This document shows positions 1 to 5,266 of a DNA stretch of 5,266 nucleotides, in pieces. A program made the position numbers and the translations under genes. Within the stretch, counting starts at the first letter, position 1; each line of letters starts with the position of its first letter. The DNA lies in contig CALLKB010000126.1 of the NCBI GenBank assembly GCA_938008575.1, positions 1 through 5,266 of the forward strand. The letters run 5' to 3'. This stretch comes from an uncultured Cytophagaceae bacterium (GTDB taxonomy: Bacteria > Bacteroidota > Bacteroidia > Cytophagales > Spirosomataceae). Under the pieces are notes generated by a model that saw nothing but the letters and a program-made list of their open reading frames with translations, had not been told where the DNA came from and made no database searches.

Positions 1-518
1 AAGACATCGATGTAATCTGCGAGGTTTTCTTTCGCAATAATGGGCAACATTTCGTGAATGATTAATTCGATGTATCCGCGTTTATTTTCTTTAAATTCCT
101 GAGGATAAGCATGTGCTCCCAAAAAGGTTGCTTTGATGGTAATTGGCATAGATGCTTTGAGCCGTTTAATCACCCGTAACATTTTCAATTCCCCTTCTAG
201 TGATAAGCCATAACCTGATTTTATTTCGAGTGCACCTGTTCCGCTTTGAATGATCTTGTTTATACGCTTTTTTGCTGCTTCAAATAAATCATCTTCCGCC
301 ATTTCACTCAATTTTCGAGCAGAATTCAAAATCCCTCCACCTTTAGCGGCGATTTCTTCATAGGTGAGTCCATGAATGCGGTCTACAAACTCTTCCTCTC
401 GTGTTTTTGCGAATACGGCATGCGTGTGGGAATCGATAAATGCTGGCAGGACAAAACACCCATCTGCATCGATCACTTCAACCCCTCTCCAATCGAGAAT
501 TCCTTCCCATTCTTCCAT
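1..518 (-). pseudogene. hutI: Imidazolonepropionase (HutI), N-terminally truncated and cut by the window edge
   Basis: HutI hydrolyses 4-imidazolone-5-propionate to N-formimidoyl-L-glutamate, the third step of cytosolic histidine degradation. The frame gives 172 residues from an ATG at 518 to base 1, where the window cuts it. Visible features, numbered from that ATG, are VEVIDADG (13-20), the amidohydrolase metal motif DSHTH (metal ligands H31 and H33), the HutI-typical EEEFVDRI and AAKGGGILNSA stretches (41-67), ALEIKSGYGL (96-105) and FLGAHAYP (132-139). In Bacillus subtilis HutI the HxH histidines are at about 80 and 82, so roughly 49 N-terminal residues of the small beta domain are missing. 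An in-frame TAA at 525-527 closes the frame upstream, and the sequence beyond is alpha-L-fucosidase in another frame. Family assignment is very secure. Non-functionality is inferred from the missing N-terminus; a chimeric contig is the alternative to a true pseudogene. Confidence 0.9.
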
Positions 519-862
519 GGTGATTTAGCTACTGAATGGGTGGTATATTTAGAAGGATAAAGGGCAAAACCATCATGATGCTTTGCAGTAAGAATCAAAC
601 CTTTCATCCCGGCAGCCTTTGCAATTCGAACCCATTGATTGCAATCCAATGCCGTTGGGTTGAATAATTTAGGATCTTCTTTTCCTTCGCCCCATTCTAC
701 ATTCGTAAACGTGTTCATGTTAAAATGAACAAATCCATAATAGGACAATTCTTGCCAAGCCAATTGCTTTGCATTCGGGATAGGGTAGACGGGCTTAATT
801 GTTTGACTAAATGAATATTGGAATCCACAAGCCAACAAAAACAGGATAAGTTTAATTCGCAT
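473..862 (-). pseudogene. Secreted GH29 alpha-L-fucosidase, only the N-terminal third, joined to hutI
   Basis: GH29 enzymes release L-fucose from glycans; this one is predicted to be exported. The ATG at 862 opens a signal peptide ([14 protein letters not shown], cleavage near SFS-Q20). Residues 36-120 carry the GH29 N-terminal signature: [26 protein letters not shown], the [16 protein letters not shown] stretch with the substrate-binding HHD (95-97), SKYTTHSV and SPWKNGK. After K120 the family sequence stops. Nine unrelated residues follow, read out of frame from hutI, then TGA at 473-475. Complete family members are several hundred residues long, and the catalytic nucleophile Asp lies well beyond this point, so the fragment cannot be an active glycosidase. 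The pattern resembles the GH29 subfamily common in Bacteroidota, but the subfamily is not certain. The start overlaps the upstream peptidase stop by 11 bases, suggesting translational coupling. An in-frame ATG at 877 is also possible, but 862 gives the cleaner signal peptide. Confidence 0.88.
503..518. other. Fucosidase/hutI junction, with an adjoining GAATTC
   Basis: On the minus strand the last fucosidase-like codon (Lys of SPWKNGK) is at 505-503, and the next six bases (502-497) are GAATTC. The stretch 518-503 can be read two ways: as fucosidase (P-WKNGK) or, one base shifted, as hutI (MEEWEG), which plausibly continues into [14 protein letters not shown]. The crossover therefore lies at 502/503 or within the 16 shared bases. 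No insertion-sequence end, target duplication or inverted repeat is visible at the site. Confidence 0.75.
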
Positions 863-3311
863 GATATAAAAGTGCATTTTCAAAGAGTTTAATGGATTGC
901 GTTGGAATCGCACGGAATAAAGGGTTGAATCCAAACCAAATATAATTTCCAGCACCTAATCCGTAATTTGCCATCCACAAGCTATTATTAACTTGTTTTT
1001 TTACCTGATTACCAACAAATCCGTAAATCTGAGCGGAGCTATTTGTTTTGACAATTGATTTCCATTGGGTATGTGGCTTTATTAATCGTTCCGCTTGATT
1101 CAAAATAATTATTTGGTCCTGATTGATTCCAAAAGCCAAAGGATGCGATTTTTCTACTTGGCCTACCAATAAATTACCGGTCAATGTTTTGGAGATTTCA
1201 TGTCTCTCTGAATCTTCATAAGGTGTTTGATTCACTAAACTATCCTTTAATTCTTTTTCAAAAAGCGCAATTTCCTTATCGGAAATGAAACTAGTAGCCT
1301 TTTCAAAAAGAATAACTTGTCCACCTTTCTTTACATAATCATCCAATAAAGTTTGTTGGCTTTTTGCAAGTTCAGCCGACTTCCCATTGGGGATTATGAT
1401 ATGGCTATAATCACTTAAATTCGCCCGAAATAGCTGTGTTAAAGGCACAAAGCTAGGTTTCAAAAGCATATTCTTCGTTAAATGATAAGCCAATTCACCT
1501 TGTTGGTTTACATCAAAACTAGGATCGACCACAACAGCAATGCGTGAAGTTTTCACTTGAATAAAATGCGTTGAGCCTAAATCTGCTCCCGATTCAGAAC
1601 GGTATGACCGAATACCCTTCAACGCAATATGCGCCGAATTAGCTGCTTCAGCTAAAGGTTCCCAAGATCCTCTTTTCTTTAGTACCCAAAGGTAACCCGG
1701 TGCATAATCCGTTCCTTCAAAACGAACTTGCTTATCATTAAAAACCACTAAATAACCCTTTGAAATCAAGGTATTAGCAAATTGAATTGACTTCGCGTCC
1801 GATTTAAATACATAAGCTACATGCGCTTCATCAATTGATTGATTCAACCAGCTGCTTTCCTTGCAATCAACTCCAGTCAAGCGCTCCTTAATTCCATAGG
1901 CGCGAATTCCGTGTAATTGGAATAAATTCCACGCTGTAATGTCGTAGGTTAAAGAATCCTCTAAAACCGGGGTAGGGTCCAAAAGTGCTTGAATCATCGG
2001 TGCCGCTGATTGATACGCTGAAATAAGCAAATCACCGGAGGACGCTTTATAAACTTGATTTTTTTGATCCTGAAAAGAGAAAGCATTGAACGTACCGTCC
2101 TTGTCCACTTGGCTCAATTGAATACGATTGGATTTTAATAAACGAATCAATTCTGCTGATTTACCTATGTCAGCTTGAGGTATTACATAAGATTTGTAAA
2201 GGTTAGTTGGTGTATTTCGTGCATTCGCATGATTTTGATAGAAACTAGCCTTTACCTGTTCATTATTACTAAGAGACCATTCCACCAAATTGACGGCTAA
2301 TGCACGATGATGGCGCACACGATCAACAAAACGTATCGTATCTCCATTCGATTTTTGAGCTTGCAAGCCCCCACGAATTCCACCTTGTTCTAATGTCATT
2401 CCTAGAGCACCATTTAATACAGGATAGGTATCGCCATAACCTGGATAAAACAAATCATAAATTTCAGATGTAAAATAAGGCCATTTATTTTGATCAAACA
2501 ATTTAGCAAATGACTGACCTACAGATGATTGCAATGCCAAAGTTGAATTAGAAATAAACTTCAAATAAGGTTTGGCTGCTGGTGGGAAATAGTACGAATG
2601 CTGAAAGCTTTGTTCATGAAAATCGGCATGTAACATAGGTAACCAAGACTGAAAAAAGGCTAAACGTTGTTTCGTCTCTACTTGCGTCTGCCAAACCCAA
2701 TCCCGGTTCAAATCAAATGAAAAGTGATTATATCGACCCGAAGTAGCACCTTCAAAATGCTCTTGGTCATTTGGATCTGCATTTCCGCCCGCTGTAAAAT
2801 TTCTACGATTGTATTGAGTTACATAAGCATCCCGACCATCCGGATTAATGCATGGGTCCATTAATACAACAAAATCCTTTGATGAATTCATCAATAGACC
2901 GCCATCTTTCACCAAATCATAAATCGCACCTAAAGCCGCTTCTGATCCGGCTGCTTCGTTTCCATGAACATTAAAGGATAAATTAATAATAACAGGTAAT
3001 TCATTGCTCGGCTGTATTTTTCCCTCAATTACTTGTTGGTGAATAGATTTCACCTCATCCAATTTGGCCAATAAATGTGGATTTGTTAAAGTCAAAATAC
3101 CCAATTCCCGGCCTTCGTTTGTTTTCCCGTAAGATTGCCAACGTGCCATAGAAGGACGCTGTGAGGCCACATGTTTGCAATAATCAACTAATTGGTAGTG
3201 GTAGGTAAAGCGTGTTCCGAGCGGATATCCTAAGAATTCGTCTGGACTTTTTAGTTGGGCCATACCCATAAAAGAAAAAAGACAAGCGAATACGGAAAGA
3301 AGAAATTTCAT
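852..3311 (-). CDS. Secreted M14-family zinc carboxypeptidase with a C-terminal glutamine-amidotransferase-like domain
   Basis: This 819-residue protein is predicted to be exported; [19 protein letters not shown] is a signal peptide. Residues about 20-350 form an M14 (carboxypeptidase A-like) metallopeptidase domain. The zinc motif HGNE gives H116 and E119, and the third ligand is probably H232 in HADFHEQ, a normal spacing. INPDGRD (155-161) and FDLNRDW (199-205, with the substrate-carboxylate-binding Asn-Arg pair) are present, and E308 in MTLEQGG is the likely general base. From about 588 ([11 protein letters not shown]) to the end the pattern resembles a class I glutamine-amidotransferase/ThuA-like alpha/beta fold, including IIIPNGK and [16 protein letters not shown]. 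The catalytic set is complete, so it should be active on peptides; specificity is unknown. Large M14 proteins of this layout are common in Bacteroidota. It is read away from fucP, and its stop overlaps the fucosidase start, so the two were probably one transcript. Its role in fucose use is not evident. Confidence 0.92.
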   Translation of the reverse strand: MKFLLSVFACLFSFMGMAQLKSPDEFLGYPLGTRFTYHYQLVDYCKHVASQRPSMARWQSYGKTNEGRELGILTLTNPHLLAKLDEVKSIHQQVIEGKIQPSNELPVIINLSFNVHGNEAAGSEAALGAIYDLVKDGGLLMNSSKDFVVLMDPCINPDGRDAYVTQYNRRNFTAGGNADPNDQEHFEGATSGRYNHFSFDLNRDWVWQTQVETKQRLAFFQSWLPMLHADFHEQSFQHSYYFPPAAKPYLKFISNSTLALQSSVGQSFAKLFDQNKWPYFTSEIYDLFYPGYGDTYPVLNGALGMTLEQGGIRGGLQAQKSNGDTIRFVDRVRHHRALAVNLVEWSLSNNEQVKASFYQNHANARNTPTNLYKSYVIPQADIGKSAELIRLLKSNRIQLSQVDKDGTFNAFSFQDQKNQVYKASSGDLLISAYQSAAPMIQALLDPTPVLEDSLTYDITAWNLFQLHGIRAYGIKERLTGVDCKESSWLNQSIDEAHVAYVFKSDAKSIQFANTLISKGYLVVFNDKQVRFEGTDYAPGYLWVLKKRGSWEPLAEAANSAHIALKGIRSYRSESGADLGSTHFIQVKTSRIAVVVDPSFDVNQQGELAYHLTKNMLLKPSFVPLTQLFRANLSDYSHIIIPNGKSAELAKSQQTLLDDYVKKGGQVILFEKATSFISDKEIALFEKELKDSLVNQTPYEDSERHEISKTLTGNLLVGQVEKSHPLAFGINQDQIIILNQAERLIKPHTQWKSIVKTNSSAQIYGFVGNQVKKQVNNSLWMANYGLGAGNYIWFGFNPLFRAIPTQSIKLFENALLYHAN

Positions 3312-3403
3312 GAAATAGATTTAGTTTGTTAAGTGTTTTAAAATTAAGGAAAAAAGAAGGTAAATTGAAAGGACTTTTGACTTTACCTATTAAACTTATT
3401 CAC
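3312..3403. promoter_or_regulatory. Divergent intergenic region between the M14 peptidase and fucP
   Basis: These 92 bases are the only sizeable gap in the window and must hold the start signals for both transcription units. The sequence is strongly AT-rich, with a purine run at 3346-3360. No strong Bacteroidota -7 box (TAnnTTTG) is visible. The best minus-strand match is TAATTTTA (3346-3339), one mismatch from consensus and 28 bases from the peptidase ATG, but with no TTG at the expected upstream position. On the plus strand TTGAAA (3365-3370) and TATTAA (3388-3393) are 17 bases apart and would place a transcript start very close to the fucP ATG. Both promoter readings are weak. Neither gene has a clear Shine-Dalgarno sequence, as usual in this phylum. 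Confidence 0.5.
3358..3388. promoter_or_regulatory. Candidate operator: 31-base imperfect palindrome upstream of fucP
   Basis: The half-sites AGGTAAA (3358-3364) and TTTACCT (3382-3388) are exact inverse complements. Inner pairs AAA/TTT (3368-3370 with 3376-3378), 3366/3380 and 3372/3374 also match around a central A at 3373, giving 12 of 15 pairs. It ends 15 bases before the fucP ATG and overlaps the tentative TTGAAA/TATTAA promoter elements. The geometry fits a dimeric repressor or activator controlling the divergent fucose genes, but no regulator gene is in the window and the regulator family cannot be named. An RNA hairpin in the fucP leader is less likely because the arms are interrupted by mismatches. 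Confidence 0.45.
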
Positions 3404-4738
3404 ATGGCATTACCTTCATCAGATCAGAACTCCGTTCATGTTCATGCTGACAACAAAACCAACTATACCATTCCATTAATACTTGTAACAAGTTTGTTTT
3501 TCCTTTGGGGCCTAGCGAATAGTTTAAATGGAACACTAGTCAAGCAATTCCAAACGGCTTTGGATCTCCAACGATGGCAAGCCAACATCGTTGAAACGGC
3601 ATTCTATTTAGGCTATTTTGTCATGGCATTACCTGCGGGAATCGTGATGCGAAAATATGGTTATAAAATGGGGATACTGCTCGGCCTAGTCTTGTATGCT
3701 GCGGGAGCCTTCCTTTTTTATCCTGCTGCTGATGTAAGATCTTATTCATTTTTCCTTATTGCCTTATTTATGATTGCAAGTGGCATAGCCTTTTTGGAAA
3801 CTGCTGCTAATCTGTACGTAACTGTATTGGGTGATCCAGCCAAAGGAGATTTTCGCTTAAATTTTGCGCAATCTTTTAATGGAATGAGTATCATTTTAGG
3901 TCCTGTGATTGGAGGATTTTTCATTTTCTCTGATAAAGAATATAGCAGGGAAGTACTAGCAGCCATGCCAGTAGCTGAATCTGAAGCCATTCGTGCAGCC
4001 CATGCAGCATCCGTCCAAAGTCCCTATTTAATCATTGGTTGCGTCGTAACATTTGTAGCTATTTTATTCGCACTTACGAAAATGCCTGAATTAAAATCTG
4101 CCGAAGAACAGAACTCAAATGTGCGAATTAAAAACTTGCTAAAGCATAAGCATTTAGTGTTGGGAATCATTGCCCAGTTTTTAAACATAGGTGCTCAAGT
4201 TACTCTGTGGGGCAATTTTGTTGATTTGAAACTAGATTATGCGCCAGATACCAACTTATGGATTGTTGAGAAAATATATCAAATCTCATCGGGGATGTCG
4301 GCTACCCAAATGGCCAGTTTTCATGCCTCATTCGCATTTATTCTATTTTTACTAGGTCGGTTCTTAGGCACATTCCTGATGGGTCGATATAAGTCCAATC
4401 AAATATTAGGTTTATATGCAATAGGGGCCGTTGTTTCATTAATTGTCGCCATGTTGGGTGGTGGAATTAGCGCAGTAGTGGCCTTAATGTTGGTATATTT
4501 TTGTCAATCGATTATGTTCCCAACCATCTTTGCTTTATCCTGCAAAAATCTAGGAGAAGGCTCCAAATTAGCGTCTTCCTTAATCATCATGTCGATCGTT
4601 GGTGGAGCCATTGTTCCTCCATTTGCAGCCTCACTCTTTAAAATTAATACGAATGTAGCTTTGGCAGTTCCGATGTTCTGTTTTGCCTATATTGTTTATT
4701 ATGCCTATTCAGGATATAAAGTAGCAGAGCATGAATAG
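3404..4738 (+). CDS. fucP: L-fucose:proton symporter, FucP family (MFS)
   Basis: This is an inner-membrane major facilitator transporter of the FucP family, expected to import L-fucose with protons. From the ATG at 3404 it has 444 residues, close to the 438 of E. coli FucP, and about 12 hydrophobic segments. It aligns with E. coli FucP through SLFFLWG (30-36), QFQTALDL, PAGIVMRK, LYAAGAFLFYPAA, FLETAAN (E132 matches proton-coupling and substrate-binding E135), FRLNFAQSFN (150-159), QSPY, and PTIFALSCKNLG near the C-terminus. The constant offset of three residues puts G43 (LNGTLVKQF) where E. coli has D46 (LNDILLPQF). A TTG at 3326 would add 26 residues, but these are basic, lack homology to FucP and run through the palindrome, so 3404 is preferred. 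The last bases overlap the mutarotase start, so the two are co-transcribed. Fucose is the likely substrate given the neighbours; related family members carry glucose or galactose. Confidence 0.88.
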   Translation: MALPSSDQNSVHVHADNKTNYTIPLILVTSLFFLWGLANSLNGTLVKQFQTALDLQRWQANIVETAFYLGYFVMALPAGIVMRKYGYKMGILLGLVLYAAGAFLFYPAADVRSYSFFLIALFMIASGIAFLETAANLYVTVLGDPAKGDFRLNFAQSFNGMSIILGPVIGGFFIFSDKEYSREVLAAMPVAESEAIRAAHAASVQSPYLIIGCVVTFVAILFALTKMPELKSAEEQNSNVRIKNLLKHKHLVLGIIAQFLNIGAQVTLWGNFVDLKLDYAPDTNLWIVEKIYQISSGMSATQMASFHASFAFILFLLGRFLGTFLMGRYKSNQILGLYAIGAVVSLIVAMLGGGISAVVALMLVYFCQSIMFPTIFALSCKNLGEGSKLASSLIIMSIVGGAIVPPFAASLFKINTNVALAVPMFCFAYIVYYAYSGYKVAEHE

Positions 4739-5063
4739 ATACATCCTGATATTGGATTTATTTGATGAAGAAAGCTCGATCAAACGATATGAAGCCTACC
4801 ATGAAAAGATTCCTCAGCCTATTGAAGAAAGCATTCGAAACGCAGGAATTACTTCGATGGAAATATTTCGATATGGGAATCGATTAGTGATGGAAATGGT
4901 TGTCAACGATTCATTTTCATTTGATGCTAAAAATAAATCCGATGCAGAAAACCCCGCAGTTAAGGAGTGGGAGAATCTGATGAATGAGTTCCAACAAAGA
5001 ATACCTGGATCGAAACCCGACGAAAAATGGGTATTAACCAAACGCATATTTAGTTTAAATTAA
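4731..5063 (+). CDS. Sugar mutarotase of the RhaM/FucM (DUF718) family, probably L-fucose mutarotase
   Basis: This small cytosolic enzyme (110 residues, the normal family length) interconverts alpha and beta anomers of a 6-deoxyhexose. The E. coli RhaM pair Y18-x3-H22, which includes the proton-donor histidine, aligns with Y20 and H24 here (RYEAYHEKIP). Other family features are ESIRNAGITSMEIF, the W80 region (VKEWENLMNEFQQ) and the C-terminal PGSKPDEKWVLTKRIF. Where E. coli RhaM has WW, this protein has W80-E81; as far as I recall, the EWE-LM form is common in Bacteroidota homologues linked to fucose loci, called type 2 L-fucose mutarotase. With fucP directly upstream (ATG inside the fucP stop region, 8-base overlap) fucose is a better substrate guess than rhamnose, but the sequence does not prove it. 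It is unrelated in sequence to FucU-type mutarotases. Confidence 0.88.
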   Translation: MNRYILILDLFDEESSIKRYEAYHEKIPQPIEESIRNAGITSMEIFRYGNRLVMEMVVNDSFSFDAKNKSDAENPAVKEWENLMNEFQQRIPGSKPDEKWVLTKRIFSLN

Positions 5064-5067
5064 TTCT

Positions 5068-5266
5068 ATGTCACGTACTTTTCTACAAATAAATCCATCT
5101 GACAATTTACTTGTTGCCTTACAAGATCTTAAAGCAGGTACTGTTATTGAGCATGAAGGAAACAAAATTACTTTACAAGATGACATTGCTGCCAAACACA
5201 AGTTTACAACGGAAGCAATAGCCAAAAATGGGAACGCCTATATGTATGGTGTTTTGGTGGGTCACG
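5068..5266 (+). CDS. UxaA/altronate-dehydratase-family protein, N-terminal SAF domain (partial)
   Basis: Only the first 66 codons are present; the window end cuts the gene. The visible part reads as the SAF domain at the N-terminus of the altronate/galactarate dehydratase family: LQINPSDNLLVALQDLKAGT (5-24), then ITLQDDIAAKHKFTTEAIAKNG (39-60) and YMYGVLVGH. Full-length enzymes dehydrate a sugar acid to a 2-keto-3-deoxy acid (altronate to KDG for UxaA). In this fucose operon a natural guess is L-fuconate as substrate, but that is inference. Whether this is a full-length enzyme or the small subunit of a split SAF/catalytic pair cannot be seen. The ATG lies 4 bases after the mutarotase stop, so it belongs to the same operon. 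Confidence 0.82.
   Translation, partial: MSRTFLQINPSDNLLVALQDLKAGTVIEHEGNKITLQDDIAAKHKFTTEAIAKNGNAYMYGVLVGH

Noticed and set aside
480..530. Insertion sequence or integron scar at the junction
   Set aside because: No inverted repeat, target-site duplication, attachment-like core or transposase remnant is visible.
372..560. Plus-strand open frame of 62 codons
   Set aside because: It is antisense to the recognisable hutI and fucosidase sequences and shows no family pattern.
473..862. A functional fucosidase-HutI fusion made by programmed frameshifting
   Set aside because: The frames differ, no slippery sequence is evident, both catalytic domains would still be incomplete, and one partner is exported while the other is cytosolic.
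863..955. Fucosidase start further upstream in the same frame
   Set aside because: It would add residues lying wholly inside the peptidase coding region ahead of a clear signal peptide. The start at 862 is the natural one.
3326..3403. Upstream TTG giving the permease 26 extra residues
   Set aside because: The extra segment is a basic, low-information stretch with no counterpart in FucP and overlaps the palindrome and probable promoter. The ATG at 3404 gives a family-typical length of 444.
3742..3990. Minus-strand open frame inside fucP
   Set aside because: It is antisense to well-conserved transporter sequence, with no recognisable motif or start context.
4814..5047. Minus-strand open frame inside the mutarotase gene
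   Set aside because: It is the complement of conserved mutarotase codons and has no family signal.
1..5266. tRNA, rRNA, riboswitch or CRISPR array
   Set aside because: No repeat-spacer pattern or conserved RNA motif was seen. Almost the whole window is protein-coding, and the 92-base gap is too short for most such elements.

Overview
The window looks like Bacteroidota DNA, perhaps Cytophagia or Flavobacteriia. It is AT-rich, has no clear Shine-Dalgarno sequences, and its predicted secreted proteins have short signal peptides ending in the SFSQ or GMAQ style typical of the phylum. The individual proteins also read as Bacteroidota members of their families. The genus cannot be assigned from the sequence alone.

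Layout. On the minus strand, read from the right, a secreted M14 zinc carboxypeptidase (852-3311) overlaps by 11 bases the start of a secreted GH29 alpha-L-fucosidase (862 downwards). The fucosidase breaks off after about 120 residues. From about 503-518 down to base 1 the sequence is instead imidazolonepropionase (hutI, histidine degradation), missing its N-terminus and cut by the window edge. On the plus strand, diverging from the peptidase across a 92-base gap, lie a FucP-type fucose permease (3404-4738), a RhaM/FucM-type sugar mutarotase (4731-5063, overlapping fucP by 8 bases) and the start of a UxaA/altronate-dehydratase-family gene (5068 to the window end).

How the genes fit together. 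Fucosidase, fucose importer, mutarotase and a sugar-acid dehydratase make a coherent L-fucose scavenging locus. Fucose would be released outside the cytoplasm, imported by proton symport and converted between anomers. It would then probably be catabolised by the oxidative, non-phosphorylating route through L-fuconate; that last step is inference from the UxaA-family gene. A 31-base imperfect palindrome in the divergent gap is a good candidate operator for the locus.

The most notable feature is the fucosidase/hutI junction. It joins two unrelated genes in different reading frames, leaves both incomplete, and falls on a GAATTC site inside a short stretch that can be read as either gene. It is either a real deletion or rearrangement, or a cloning or assembly chimera. 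I see no transposase, CRISPR array, RNA gene or clearly undescribed system; apart from the junction this is a recognisable sugar-utilisation locus.
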